From positions 1 through 62,546 of the forward strand of contig JAFTHP010000030.1 of the NCBI GenBank assembly GCA_017457305.1: a DNA stretch of 62,546 nt. The letters are read 5' to 3'. Below the pieces are notes generated by a model. It ran no database searches. It was not told the origin of the DNA and was given only the letters and a program-made list of their open reading frames with translations. Origin of the DNA: Clostridia bacterium (GTDB lineage: Bacteria; Bacillota; Clostridia; Christensenellales; CAG-314). Each line of letters begins with the position of its first letter. Within the stretch, counting starts at the first letter, position 1. Shown here piece after piece: positions 41,549 through 51,052 of this stretch. A program made the position numbers and the translations under genes.

Positions 41549-42640
41549 ATGAAACTAGGAGTTGTAGGTTTGCCAAACGTAGGCAAAAGCACACTTTTTA
41601 ATGCAATAACACAAGCTGGGGCAGAAATTGCCAACTACCCATTTTGCACAATCGAGCCAAACGTTGGCGTGGTTGCTGTACCAGATGAAAGACTAGATAA
41701 GCTTGCCGCACTGTACGACAGTCGCAAAATCACCCCCACTTACTTGAAGTTTGTGGATATTGCCGGCTTAGTAAAGGGCGCATCTCGTGGCGAAGGCTTG
41801 GGCAACAAGTTTTTGTCACACATCAGGGAAGTTGATGCCATCGTTCACGTTGTAAGGTGCTTTGTGGATAGCAACATCACACACGTTTCCGACAGTATCG
41901 ACCCAGTTAGCGACATGGAAACTATCAATTTGGAATTGATCCTTGCCGATATCGAAACGGTAAACACTCGTCTTAACAAGGCGCTCAACATGCAAAAAAC
42001 AGGGGAAAAGAAGTACAAGATAGAGGCGGAACTTCTTCAACGCATGCTTGCTCAACTAGAAAGCGAAAAGCCAATTCGCTCCATGGACTTTGATGAGGAA
42101 GAGCAACAAATGGTGGAAGAAATGTTTTTGCTAACTTCCAAGCCAGTTATTTATGCTGCTAACATTTCGGAAAACGACCTTGGTCAAGAAGATAACCCTT
42201 TGGTAAAACTTGTTCAAGCAAAGGCCGCCGAAGAAGGCGCAGAAACACTTGTAATCTGTGCCAAGGTGGAAGAAGAACTTTCCATGCTAACCGACGAAGA
42301 AAAGGCAATGTTCTTGGAAAGTTACGGAATTACCGAAAGCGGACTTAACCGCTTGGTAAAGAAGTGCTACAAGCTGTTGCATTTGGTTAGCTATCTAACC
42401 GCTGGCGAAAAGGAAACTCGCGCCTGGACAATTACCGAAGGAACACGCGCACCACAAGCCGCAGGAAAAATTCACAGTGACTTTGAAAAAGGCTTTATCC
42501 GTGCCGAAATTGTTCCTTACCAAACAATGCTAGAACTAGGCGGCTACAACCAAGCCAAGGAACACGGCAAGGTTCGTAGCGAAGGAAAAGATTATATAAT
42601 TAAAGACGGAGATGTTGTGCTATTCCGCTTTAACGTGTAA
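41549..42640 (+). CDS. ychF: Redox-regulated ATPase YchF (Obg-family)
   Basis: A 363-residue P-loop protein with G1 GLPNVGKST, switch region, and G3 [14 protein letters not shown], a coiled-coil middle domain, and a C-terminal TGS domain (about residues 280-363, with [22 protein letters not shown] as family hallmark, here cited only by its ends RAWTI and HSDF). YchF/OLA1 proteins hydrolyse ATP rather than GTP and bind ribosomes. I start at ATG 41549 with GAGG ahead; the in-frame GTG at 41510 would add 13 residues before the conserved MKLGVVG. Confidence 0.95.
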   Translation: MKLGVVGLPNVGKSTLFNAITQAGAEIANYPFCTIEPNVGVVAVPDERLDKLAALYDSRKITPTYLKFVDIAGLVKGASRGEGLGNKFLSHIREVDAIVHVVRCFVDSNITHVSDSIDPVSDMETINLELILADIETVNTRLNKALNMQKTGEKKYKIEAELLQRMLAQLESEKPIRSMDFDEEEQQMVEEMFLLTSKPVIYAANISENDLGQEDNPLVKLVQAKAAEEGAETLVICAKVEEELSMLTDEEKAMFLESYGITESGLNRLVKKCYKLLHLVSYLTAGEKETRAWTITEGTRAPQAAGKIHSDFEKGFIRAEIVPYQTMLELGGYNQAKEHGKVRSEGKDYIIKDGDVVLFRFNV

Positions 42641-42732
42641 TGTAACGTTGTTAAAATCATTTAGTTGTACCCTTTCAAATTAAATCCAACCACGCAAGCG
42701 TGCCAAGGCGCAGCTTGCACAAGGAGAACACT

Positions 42733-44412
42733 ATGAGTAAAGCAGTAGCAAATGAGCAAGGAAAAGTAAAGCTTGGTAACAAGCTGGCTTTTGCTTGTGG
42801 CGACATTTTTGGCGGTGGCAGTTTTAATATTATCAACTTTTTGTTTGTTCCGTTTTTGACGTTAGTTGTTGGTATTGACATTTCCATTGTCGGCATTATC
42901 TTGTTGTTTACAAAGATTTGGGACGGAATTATTGACCCATTTATTGGTAAGGTAACAGACGGAAAGCAACCAGGCAAGTTTGGTAAACGTAGATACTTTA
43001 TGCTTATCTTCGCTCCACTTGTAGCAGTTGGTCTTGTGCTGTTGTTCTTCCCTTGGAACCTTGTTACAAAAAGCGTTCCACTCAAAATTTTGTTTGTTAT
43101 CATTGTGTATATGTTGTACGCAACGGCACAAAGTTTTGTTTTGATTCCTTACTATTCGCACGCAAGCGAAATGACGGATAACTACAGCGAACGTAACAAG
43201 GTTAACGCAGTTAGACTTGCTTTTTCTATTGCATCTTCGCTAATTTGCGTTGTTGTTCCTGGTATGCTTGCCAGCCCAGAAATTGCCATCAAAAACCAAG
43301 ATGGCGGATTGTGCTATATTGTAATGGCGGCAATATTTGGCGTTATCTTTATGGCTTCCATTTTGGTAACGGCAATATTCAGCAAGGAACAAATCGTATC
43401 CCCAGCAATTCATCGCAAGTTATCCTTCAAGGAATTTGTAAAGCCACTCAAGCTTAAAACTTACCGCCAATACCTTGGTATGCAAATGTGTGCTTCCATG
43501 GCAATGGCAATTATGAGTAGCTATTTCTACACATATTGCGATTTCTTTATCCGCAGAGATACCTATATGCTAGCAACCCAAACGGGACTAGGTCGCGACT
43601 TCCCTGTGGCAACAGTTGCGGCAGCAATGATGTTTGTGGCACAAATCATCGCATTGCCAATTTACCTTCGTATGATCAAGGCTAAAGGCAAGCGCTTTAG
43701 CTATATCTTTGGTGCAGGTTTGTGGGCAGTGTTGGCATTTGGATTGTTCCTTCTTCCAGCAGAACCCAATGGAACAGCGCAAATTGTTGACATCATCAAA
43801 GATGGCGTTGTAACGGGACAACAAGTTGCAACAAAACAAGGTGTACCAAACTGGGCAATTATTTTGTTTGGTTTGTCCTTGGGATTGGGCATTGGCGGAA
43901 CAGTATTTGTTCCACACAGCAGTTTTGGCGACGTGTGCGACGTTGGCGAATTATACTTTGGCGAACGCACCGAAGGGGCATTTAGCGGACTATCCAACTT
44001 CCTTAACACAACAGCCCAAGCTATCGGTTTGGCAATTCCATCTTGGATTATGGGCTTTGCTGGTTATCAAGAAACATCCTACTGCACCTTGCAGGAGTTC
44101 AACCAAATGCAAGATATCGTGTACTCCCAAGGTTCTACAACAACTGGTGTAGTGGATGGAATTTACAAGTTCAGCATTTTTGATTCTTCCGTGCAACTTG
44201 TTCCATTGCAACAGTCGGAAAGCGCGCAACTTGCCATCCGTATTGCCTTCACTTTGTTGCCAATAGCAGTGTTGGTACTGGGCGTGTACTTTGCATCTAA
44301 GTTCAAGCTAAATAGCACCTTGCAACGTCAAATTGTGGAAGCAAATGCCATTCAAGACAAAACAACCGAACAGTTTGCTACACAACGCGAAGAACTTTTA
44401 CAACAACTTTAA
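42733..44412 (+). CDS. GPH-family (MFS) glycoside/sugar:cation symporter
   Basis: A 559-residue transporter with about 12 membrane helices, of the melibiose/GPH (MFS_2) type: GDIFGGGSFNIINF near the N terminus, then WDGIIDPFIGKVTDG and GKRRYFML, the usual GPH loop. It probably moves a glycoside or oligosaccharide with Na+ or H+. A long polar insert near residue 345 and a C-terminal helical tail are family-variable. The ribosome-binding site AAGGAGAA fixes ATG 42733. It lies alone after ychF with a terminator behind. Substrate is unknown; galacto-oligosaccharides are possible given the two GH53 genes. Confidence 0.88.
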   Translation: MSKAVANEQGKVKLGNKLAFACGDIFGGGSFNIINFLFVPFLTLVVGIDISIVGIILLFTKIWDGIIDPFIGKVTDGKQPGKFGKRRYFMLIFAPLVAVGLVLLFFPWNLVTKSVPLKILFVIIVYMLYATAQSFVLIPYYSHASEMTDNYSERNKVNAVRLAFSIASSLICVVVPGMLASPEIAIKNQDGGLCYIVMAAIFGVIFMASILVTAIFSKEQIVSPAIHRKLSFKEFVKPLKLKTYRQYLGMQMCASMAMAIMSSYFYTYCDFFIRRDTYMLATQTGLGRDFPVATVAAAMMFVAQIIALPIYLRMIKAKGKRFSYIFGAGLWAVLAFGLFLLPAEPNGTAQIVDIIKDGVVTGQQVATKQGVPNWAIILFGLSLGLGIGGTVFVPHSSFGDVCDVGELYFGERTEGAFSGLSNFLNTTAQAIGLAIPSWIMGFAGYQETSYCTLQEFNQMQDIVYSQGSTTTGVVDGIYKFSIFDSSVQLVPLQQSESAQLAIRIAFTLLPIAVLVLGVYFASKFKLNSTLQRQIVEANAIQDKTTEQFATQREELLQQL

Positions 44413-44420
44413 TCAAAATA

Positions 44421-44469
44421 ACAAGAGCAAGAACAAAAGGAGTTTATCCTTTTACCCTTGCTCTTTTTT
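44421..44469 (+). terminator. Terminator of GPH transporter gene
   Basis: AAGAGCAAG...AAAGGA / TCCTTTT...CTTGCTCTT stem followed by TTTTTG. Confidence 0.85.
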
Positions 44470-44648
44470 GTTGGCGCAACTGGATAAAACCTGTACACCT
44501 ATGCCAGTGCGCCAATCTTTGGCAAAACAAAAGGCGCAATGGGTGTTCAATTTGTTACTTATTATGACACCAGTGCTTGTATTAGTTTTGCAAAAAATAG
44601 TTTACAAATAAAGTCCATTTATGTGGGGTGTACTACTATCAATAGTTG

Positions 44649-44677
44649 TTGAAAGTTACCACAAAATATGATATAAT
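44649..44677 (+). promoter_or_regulatory. Promoter of walJ-like gene
   Basis: TTGAAA (44649-44654), 17-base spacer, TATAAT (44672-44677). The predicted transcription start is at most five bases before ATG 44687. Confidence 0.75.
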
Positions 44678-44686
44678 GTGTATATT

Positions 44687-45460
44687 ATGATAAAGGTAAC
44701 CCCGCTTTTTTCCGGCAGTAAGGGCAATTGCACCCTTATTCAAAGTGACAACACCAATATTTTGCTAGATTTGGGCTTTGGATACAGGGCTATTTTGTGT
44801 GCACTGGAAAGATACGGCTTGCGCCCAAAGGATATTGACGGTATCATTATTACCCACGAGCACGCCGACCATATTGGCGCGCTGGCAATGTGGACAAAGC
44901 ACAACTACACAAAGGTGTACGTGCCCAGCCAAATTGCCGAATACGTTTCTATGCGTAGCTATTGCACAAATGTAAGTGCAGTTAGCGGCAGTTTTGTTGT
45001 GGGGGATATTGCTGTTGAGCAGTACTATTGCTCGCACGACTCCATTGCTTGTTACGGATACAGGTTTGGTAACGACGGCAATTATGTTGCTAGCATTACC
45101 GATACGGGAACTTTTTCTGCCGATACGATACAATTTTTAGCTCCTTGCAAAACCATCGTTTTGGAAAGCAACCACGATGTGGAAATGGTGCAACGCGGTC
45201 CCTACCCCTATCCGCTAAAGCAACGAATTTTGTCTACAAACGGACACCTATCCAACCAACAAGCAACGTTGATTTTGTCACAGCTTATTGGAAGTAACGT
45301 AAAAAACGTATTTTTGGCGCACCTGTCCGAGCAAAACAACACCAAGGAGTTGGCGTTTTCCACAGCGGTAGATATGTATGCCAAAAACAACCTTGTCGAA
45401 GGGCGAGATATATTCATTTACGTGGTAGATCAATACCACAACGAGGTAACAGTTGAATAA
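44687..45460 (+). CDS. YycJ/WalJ-like MBL-fold hydrolase
   Basis: A 257-residue metallo-beta-lactamase-fold protein of the YycJ (WalJ) type, with the metal motif THEHADH near residue 57, and further ligands in SHDS, TDTG and AHLSEQNN. WalJ-like proteins are DNA exonucleases linked to the WalRK operon in Bacilli; here the gene is outside such an operon. The mRNA appears leaderless: the promoter at 44649-44677 leaves no room for a ribosome-binding site. GTG 44678 is in frame but overlaps the end of the -10 region. It overlaps the next gene by eight bases. Confidence 0.85.
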   Translation: MIKVTPLFSGSKGNCTLIQSDNTNILLDLGFGYRAILCALERYGLRPKDIDGIIITHEHADHIGALAMWTKHNYTKVYVPSQIAEYVSMRSYCTNVSAVSGSFVVGDIAVEQYYCSHDSIACYGYRFGNDGNYVASITDTGTFSADTIQFLAPCKTIVLESNHDVEMVQRGPYPYPLKQRILSTNGHLSNQQATLILSQLIGSNVKNVFLAHLSEQNNTKELAFSTAVDMYAKNNLVEGRDIFIYVVDQYHNEVTVE

Positions 45461-46367
45461 ATTTTACACAAAAAAGGATGGATATTCTTCCTTTGCATTT
45501 GCAATATTAACTTTTCTTATTGTACAAGTGGCGCTTTCTCTAATGCTCACGCCAGAAGATCAGCAAAACGGAACGTTTACTTTTTGGCTGTGCAACGGAT
45601 TGTTGAGTATTTCCATCGGACTTATAGCCTTTAGCTATGCAAAACTTAACAAAAAAGACTTTTTTGCGGCAACAACGGCCAACAAAAAACCACCAATAAG
45701 CCACGTTTTGTGGGGTTGCTTGGCGGTGGCTGGTCTAATTCACTTTATGACACCCATCAACAACTGGCTGTGTGATTTTATTGAACACATTGGCCTAAGC
45801 AGACCATCGGTTGACCTTCCGTTGCAGGTAGTGCCACTAATTATTGTTGCTTGTATATTCCCTGCTATAACAGAAGAATTTTTGTTTAGGGGAACCGTTG
45901 GCATGGGCTTTGTCAATGGCGCAACAAAAAAATGGAAAGGCATTGTTGCAAGCGGAGCATTGTTTGCATTGTTCCACCTAAACCCAGCGCAAACAATTCA
46001 TCAGTTTGTTTTGGGTTGTTTCCTTATGACGTTAACCTATCGCAGCGGAAGTATTTGGACGGCTTGCATAGCGCATTTCTTCAACAACTTTGTTGTAGTG
46101 TTGCTGTCAGTTTTGGTTCCAGATAGCTTCTACATTGACAATGACGTTATCATTTGTATTATTGGCGGTGTTGTGTTTGGTCTTGCTGTGTTTGGCTATT
46201 TTGCTACAACAAAATGCAAGGGAACAATGAGTGTAGAGTCGCAAAAGTGTCAAGAGTATCTCAATGATGTTTATGGCAAATCCAAAAACGGCGGTGGCGA
46301 AACAGCTGGATTTGTTGTTGCTGTTGTGGTTTGCGTGTTGATTTGGACATTGATGCTATTTGTATAG
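45453..46367 (+). CDS. CPBP-family intramembrane glutamic protease
   Basis: A 304-residue membrane protein with the CPBP (CAAX protease and bacteriocin-processing) motifs: EEFLFRG, FALFHLNP and HFFNN on successive helices. About eight membrane helices are visible. The start is a TTG at 45453, preceded by GAGGT and overlapping the walJ-like gene; no internal ATG gives a full first helix. Bacterial members act in immunity to bacteriocins, secretion or cleavage of membrane peptides; the role here is unknown. Confidence 0.85.
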   Translation: MNKFYTKKDGYSSFAFAILTFLIVQVALSLMLTPEDQQNGTFTFWLCNGLLSISIGLIAFSYAKLNKKDFFAATTANKKPPISHVLWGCLAVAGLIHFMTPINNWLCDFIEHIGLSRPSVDLPLQVVPLIIVACIFPAITEEFLFRGTVGMGFVNGATKKWKGIVASGALFALFHLNPAQTIHQFVLGCFLMTLTYRSGSIWTACIAHFFNNFVVVLLSVLVPDSFYIDNDVIICIIGGVVFGLAVFGYFATTKCKGTMSVESQKCQEYLNDVYGKSKNGGGETAGFVVAVVVCVLIWTLMLFV

Positions 46368-46445
46368 TAAAATTACAATAACGTACAACTAATGTTGTTT
46401 AATTACACAAGTCGTACACAATACGTTTGTGATGAGGTGTAAAGT

Positions 46446-46916
46446 ATGAAAGTTAAAATCGTGGCAGTTGGCAAGATAAAGGAGGATTTCTTTCGTCAAG
46501 CTATTGCCGAATATACCAAGCGATTATCCCGCTTTGCCAAGGTGGAAGTAGTTGAAACGGATGAGTGTTTGTTCAACGGAACACCCAACGCAAAGGAAAT
46601 ACAGCGCGTGTTGGAAACGGAAGGAAAGGCAATTTTGCAAAAGTGCGAAGGGTACATATTTGCATTGGATATTGGCGGCACAATGGTATCAAGTACCGAC
46701 CTTGCCACTAGCCTAGACCAACTAAAACAAACCAATTCCACCTTTACGTTTGTTATTGGCGGAAGCAACGGACTATCCGACGAAGTCAAGCAAAAAGCCA
46801 ACAAACGCATATCTTTTGGCAAAATAACGTTGCCTCACCAACTGTGTCGAGTTGTTCTTTGTGAGCAAATTTACCGCAGTTTTTGTATTCTTAACAACAT
46901 TCCATATCACAAGTAG
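46446..46916 (+). CDS. rlmH: 23S rRNA (pseudouridine-1915-N3)-methyltransferase
   Basis: A 156-residue SPOUT-class methyltransferase that modifies pseudouridine 1915 in helix 69 of 23S rRNA. It shows the N-terminal KIVAVGKIK, the SAM-binding knot stretches ALDIGG and FVIGGSNGLSDEV, and the C-terminal LPHQLCRVVLCEQIYRSFCI (20 residues) with YHK end. Length is as expected. The ribosome-binding site GAGGTG precedes ATG 46446. Confidence 0.96.
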   Translation: MKVKIVAVGKIKEDFFRQAIAEYTKRLSRFAKVEVVETDECLFNGTPNAKEIQRVLETEGKAILQKCEGYIFALDIGGTMVSSTDLATSLDQLKQTNSTFTFVIGGSNGLSDEVKQKANKRISFGKITLPHQLCRVVLCEQIYRSFCILNNIPYHK

Positions 46917-46918
46917 CA

Positions 46919-46946
46919 TTGACAAATGCTATTTATGTGCTAAAAT
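46919..46946 (+). promoter_or_regulatory. Promoter of hydrolase-DUF951-lepB operon
   Basis: TTGACA (46919-46924), 16-base spacer, TAAAAT (46941-46946), just after the rlmH stop. Confidence 0.65.
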
Positions 46947-46976
46947 AGGTATATATTATTTATAGGAAAGGGTTTT

Positions 46977-48608
46977 ATGGACCAAAAATTAACCACACAA
47001 ACATTATGGCAAGATTTTGATCCCCAAGCGGAAGCGCTGGACGTTAACGTTGCACGTGTCACGGGGGAAGAAATTGTAACCAAAAACATCTACTTTACAG
47101 GTCGTACCTTGCAGGATGGATGCAAATCTCGCGTATACGCAACGGTTTGCTACAAATCTACCAAGTCGGCTAAGCCTGCTGTTTTGTTTATTGGCGACTA
47201 CCACAAGCCAATCCAAGTAGACGTGCTTCAACACCTTGCAAGTCAAGGTTTTGTTGCTATGTCTATCGATTACGCAGGTAGAGCGCCTGGCAAGGCTTGC
47301 ACGTTGTACTCTCCACAGCTTGATTACTGCAATGCTGACGTGGCAAAGAGTATGTTCGTTATCGAAACAAACGCCAAGGAAACAAAAATGTACGAGTACG
47401 CCCTAAACAGTATGCGTGCAATTACATACTTGTTGGAAAACGAAAACGTAAAGAACGTTTCCGTATTTACAAATGGTAGCGGTGCAAACGTTGGTTTGAT
47501 GGTTCTTGGCGAAGATAAGCGCCTATTCCGTGGTGTTGTGGCATTTGGCAACCTTCACAAGGATTTCCCTTCCGACGAAGACGAACAACTTAACCTAGAT
47601 AGCATGGAAGGGCTGGAAAAACACCTTGCCTTCAAGGAAAAGGAGCAACAATGGAACCAAGGTCTTGCTCCACAAACCTACGTTCAAAAAATTGAAATTC
47701 CCGTATACGTAGTGGGTGCGGCAACCAGCCACCACGTTGATATCATCAAGTTGTCGGAAATGAGCTTCCGTTTGGGCGAAGGTAGCAGACTTTTGTTGTT
47801 GCCTACCGTTATCGACTACGTTCCAAGCAGTAACGTTGTGGACGTTGTCAAGTGGCTCAAGGGTGCCGAAGTAACAGACGACACCGAAATTACCTCCTTT
47901 ACTGAAGACGGCAACTACTATTTGCGCGTTCGCACGTCCACTTCACTCCGCAAAACTCAGCTTTGGTACACAACTCAAGTACAATCATTGGCAAAGCATT
48001 GGGTAAGGGCAGATTTGGCCAAGAGTGATGACGGCTATGTTGCCAAGTTGGATTTGTACACCAAGCAAAGCGAAATTTTGGCATTTGCTACATTGGACGA
48101 AGCCGTTAACTACTCCACACCAATTTTCAAGGATAACGCAACGGTAAGTGTTGCCAAGATTCCCAACAACGTGTTGTTTGTTGGCAACGTTGACCAACCG
48201 CTTATCCCCATCAATACTGGCGACAAGTGGTGGAACTTGGACTTGCAACCACAGCTTGCCAGCGGATATTTGGATATCGTTGGATCCAAGGGATGCGCAT
48301 TTGGTACCTTTGCTTTGGCAGATAGCAGTACGCAAAGCAGTCTGTCATTGACAATCAGCTTTGACGTGTGTTGCGACATCCGTCAACAAGTGTGCGTAAC
48401 ACTTGTAAGCAATTTTGGCAAGGGAAGTCAGCAGTACAGACAAACAGCCGAACTTGTGGGCGACGGCAAGTGGCAACGTGTAACTTTGGAAGGTAAAAAT
48501 TTCCGCCGTATTGGCGATGGCAGACAAATCTCCGAAGAAGAGCGTGTAGAAATGATGATTGTACACGCCGAAGGAGAATTTATCATCAACAACATTTATT
48601 TGGTATGA
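46977..48608 (+). CDS. Alpha/beta-hydrolase-like cytoplasmic protein with beta-sandwich tail
   Basis: A 543-residue protein lacking a signal peptide. The first ~300 residues look like an alpha/beta hydrolase or acetyl-xylan-esterase-like fold (AVLFIGDY...LASQGFVAMSIDYAGR, then the nucleophile-elbow-like FTNGSGANVG). The elbow is not a textbook GxSxG, so activity is uncertain. The last ~200 residues form a beta-rich, carbohydrate-binding-like domain (NTGDKWWNLDLQPQ...WQRVTLEGKNF). Ribosome-binding site GGAAAGGG. It heads an operon with a DUF951 protein and lepB through overlapping ends. Function is unresolved; ester removal from imported glycans is possible. Confidence 0.65.
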   Translation: MDQKLTTQTLWQDFDPQAEALDVNVARVTGEEIVTKNIYFTGRTLQDGCKSRVYATVCYKSTKSAKPAVLFIGDYHKPIQVDVLQHLASQGFVAMSIDYAGRAPGKACTLYSPQLDYCNADVAKSMFVIETNAKETKMYEYALNSMRAITYLLENENVKNVSVFTNGSGANVGLMVLGEDKRLFRGVVAFGNLHKDFPSDEDEQLNLDSMEGLEKHLAFKEKEQQWNQGLAPQTYVQKIEIPVYVVGAATSHHVDIIKLSEMSFRLGEGSRLLLLPTVIDYVPSSNVVDVVKWLKGAEVTDDTEITSFTEDGNYYLRVRTSTSLRKTQLWYTTQVQSLAKHWVRADLAKSDDGYVAKLDLYTKQSEILAFATLDEAVNYSTPIFKDNATVSVAKIPNNVLFVGNVDQPLIPINTGDKWWNLDLQPQLASGYLDIVGSKGCAFGTFALADSSTQSSLSLTISFDVCCDIRQQVCVTLVSNFGKGSQQYRQTAELVGDGKWQRVTLEGKNFRRIGDGRQISEEERVEMMIVHAEGEFIINNIYLV

Positions 48609-48787
48609 TAACTTATCAAGTTGGCGACAATGTAACAACACGCAAACCACACGCTTGTGGTTGCTCAACCTGGACAATTATGCGCACCGGTGCAGATTAC
48701 AAATTGCAATGCACCAAGTGTGGGCACGTTGTAATGCTGACTAGCGAAAAATTTCACAAGGCGGTAAAGCAAATTGCAACAAAGTGA
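48605..48787 (+). CDS. DUF951 domain protein
   Basis: A 60-residue protein matching the DUF951 pattern: VGDNVTTRKPHACGCSTW, IMRTGADYKLQC and CGHVVML. The Cys residues suggest a small metal-binding fold. Its ATG overlaps the upstream stop (ATGA) and there is no independent ribosome-binding site, so it depends on coupling. DUF951 genes often sit near ychF or translation genes in Firmicutes; the function is not known. Confidence 0.88.
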   Translation: MITYQVGDNVTTRKPHACGCSTWTIMRTGADYKLQCTKCGHVVMLTSEKFHKAVKQIATK

Positions 48788-49427
48788 GCAAACAAACACC
48801 AATCAACAACCATTGCGCAGTAACGCGGCAAAGTGGATAAACATTTTGTTGTGGGTACTAATTTTTGTGCTGTTTGCCGTTGTTGTGGTCAAAACCTTCT
48901 TTGTTGTGCGAGTAGACGGACAATCTATGATGCCCACCTATGTCGACAAGGATATTGTGTTTGTAAACCGCTTTGGCAAGGTTACTAGGGGGGACGTTGT
49001 TACCTTCTACTCGCAAAAAGTTCCACCAACAATATTTGGAACAGTATTTATGAGCAAGCAAGACAAACAACAGTACCCAATGTTGATAAAAAGGGTTGTG
49101 GCAGTTGCTGGCGACAAGTTGTGGATACAAACCAACACCAATGGCGAAATGGAACTGTGGATTGAACCGCTTGGTCAGCAAGCCTACTGCGAGCAAACAT
49201 ACAGCTACAGCCGAGGCGATAGCACGTTTACCTTGCCCTATCCAAGCATTGACGTAAACGGCAACAAAACGGACAATGGTGTTTTGGAAAATGCAACACA
49301 GCAAAACCCATTTGTTGTAAGCGAAGGACACTTCTTTGTGCTGGGAGACAACCGCGCAAATAGCAGAGATTCACGCAAGTACGGGCAAATCAGCCTAGAT
49401 AGCCTTTATGGAGTAGTTATCAACTAG
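48774..49427 (+). CDS. lepB: Signal peptidase I
   Basis: A 217-residue type I signal peptidase that removes signal peptides from exported proteins. One membrane helix (about 23-43) is followed by the catalytic Ser in GQSMMPT (S51), the Lys in LIKRVVAVAGD (K106) and the GDNRANSRDSR box. The start is a TTG at 48774 with AGGCGG nine bases ahead, overlapping DUF951 by 14 bases; the out-of-frame GTG at 48785 is excluded. The lipoproteins of this window would instead use signal peptidase II. Confidence 0.93.
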   Translation: MQQSEQTNTNQQPLRSNAAKWINILLWVLIFVLFAVVVVKTFFVVRVDGQSMMPTYVDKDIVFVNRFGKVTRGDVVTFYSQKVPPTIFGTVFMSKQDKQQYPMLIKRVVAVAGDKLWIQTNTNGEMELWIEPLGQQAYCEQTYSYSRGDSTFTLPYPSIDVNGNKTDNGVLENATQQNPFVVSEGHFFVLGDNRANSRDSRKYGQISLDSLYGVVIN

Positions 49428-49467
49428 AAGGACTATCTTTGCCATTACAAACAAATAGCAAATAAAA

Positions 49468-49505
49468 TCAAAGAGCAATGCAAAGAGCATTGTTCTTTTT
49501 TTTGT
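49468..49505 (+). terminator. Terminator of lepB operon
   Basis: AAAGAGCAATGC / GCATTGTTCTTT stem followed by TTTTT. Confidence 0.88.
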
Positions 49506-49617
49506 TAAGAAAAAAGAGTCCTAATAACTGTTGTGTATTATCGTTGTAAAGTTGTATTAAAGGGTTTGCAAATAGCAAATTATTTGGTTATTAACAAAAG
49601 TATAAAAGGAGCATTTG

Positions 49618-49686
49618 TTGGCAAAAAATACTTTATATGAAAGAGCAAAATATTCTGCAACAAATGCAAGAACTTTACCAAAGTAA
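49618..49686 (+). CDS. Possible upstream ORF overlapping gerAA start
   Basis: The only good Shine-Dalgarno near gerAA (AAAGGAG, 49605-49611) points to a TTG at 49618 that opens a 22-codon frame, MAKNTLYERAKYSATNARTLPK, ending inside gerAA out of frame. It may be a real short regulatory ORF or a chance arrangement. Confidence 0.25.
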   Translation: MAKNTLYERAKYSATNARTLPK

Positions 49687-51049
49687 CGACGAAGCAATCA
49701 CTAGACAAATTGATTGTGGCATACAAATAACGTTGATGAGCCTAGAAACAATGTGTGACGACAAAAAGATAAGCGCTTTTGTCCTTCAGCCACTTGTGTA
49801 CTTGCAAGAAGCTACAAGTGTACAACAAGTGCGTCTAAAAATATCTACTGGTGCAATAGTAAAGGATATTACCAATGTGTACACAGCTGTAGAATTGTTT
49901 ACTAACGGTTACACGTTGGTGTTTGGGGCTGACGGCGCATTTGCCGTTGACACTCGTACAACACTGGGTAGGGCTATCATCGAGCCACCTACTTCCATGG
50001 TAATGAAGGGTCCGCGAGAAGGATTTGTAGAAGACCTAAAGGTCAATATTACTTTGCTACGAAAGCGACTAAAAACCGAGCACTTCAAGATAGTAAACGC
50101 AACTGTTGGCAAGTACACGAATACAAGCATTTCGGTGTGTTATTTGCAAACAATCGCCGACCAAAGGATAGTGGACAACATCGTTCAACGCTTGCAAAAC
50201 ATCAACATTGATGGGGTATTAGATAGCAGTTATATTTCAAAGTATCTTGATCCGTCCAGAACGGTACTTTTCCGGCGAGTTGGCATGACGGAAAAACCCG
50301 ATATTGCCGTTGCCAAAATGCTAGAAGGGCGAGTGTGCGTGGTGGTGGACGGCTCTCCAATGGTGTTAACATTGCCCTACTTGTACGTGGAAGATTTGCA
50401 ATCCCCCAGCGACTACTACGAAAATGCAAGCATAACTACGCTCAACAGGGCTTTGCGTTTTATCAGTGTTGTGTTGTCGGTATTGTTGCCAGCGTTGTAC
50501 GTTTGCTTGCAGATGTACAACTATCAAATAATACCGCTAAAATTTTTGATTACAATACTCAATGCTACCGAAGCAATCCCATTTTCTCCGATGGTGGAAA
50601 TGATGATTGTGTTGATAATCTTTGATATTTTGCGCGAGGCAAACTTGCGCATGCCGTCGGCAGTGGGAATATCCCTTTCTTTGGTGGGAGCTATCGTTTT
50701 GGGGGATGCTGCCGTCAAGGCTGGGCTTATTGGTGCGCCTGCCGTTATGATTGGTGCGCTTAGTGGTATTGGACTATTTACCATGCCCAATAACACCTTC
50801 ATTTTATCATTGCTACGTATTGCCATCACCCTTATTGGCGGAATAATGGGTATATTGGGGGTTATATTGAGTGTTGTTGCAATATTGATTTATATGGTGT
50901 CATTGCAAAATTACCAAGCGCCATTTTTAGCGCCCTATGCACCCAATATTCCTGCTGACAAGCAAGATGCCGTTGGTCAACGCCCATTAACTGAGCAAGT
51001 TGAGCGCCCACGATCCATACCAAACGTCAACAAAAGGAGAAGGGGGTAG
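49637..51049 (+). CDS. gerAA: Spore germination receptor subunit A
   Basis: A 470-residue GerA/SpoVAF-family protein: a soluble N-terminal region of about 230 residues, then five or so membrane helices with the family stretches FRRVGMTEKPDIA, RVCVVVDGSPMVL and EAIPFSPMVEMMI, and a proline-rich C-terminal tail. It forms the germinant-sensing channel with the B and C subunits in the inner membrane of the spore. ATG 49637 has no ribosome-binding site at a useful distance. It leads a three-gene operon, likely forespore-expressed (sigma-G) by analogy; I could not fix that promoter. Confidence 0.93.
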   Translation: MKEQNILQQMQELYQSNDEAITRQIDCGIQITLMSLETMCDDKKISAFVLQPLVYLQEATSVQQVRLKISTGAIVKDITNVYTAVELFTNGYTLVFGADGAFAVDTRTTLGRAIIEPPTSMVMKGPREGFVEDLKVNITLLRKRLKTEHFKIVNATVGKYTNTSISVCYLQTIADQRIVDNIVQRLQNINIDGVLDSSYISKYLDPSRTVLFRRVGMTEKPDIAVAKMLEGRVCVVVDGSPMVLTLPYLYVEDLQSPSDYYENASITTLNRALRFISVVLSVLLPALYVCLQMYNYQIIPLKFLITILNATEAIPFSPMVEMMIVLIIFDILREANLRMPSAVGISLSLVGAIVLGDAAVKAGLIGAPAVMIGALSGIGLFTMPNNTFILSLLRIAITLIGGIMGILGVILSVVAILIYMVSLQNYQAPFLAPYAPNIPADKQDAVGQRPLTEQVERPRSIPNVNKRRRG

Positions 51050-51052
51050 GCT

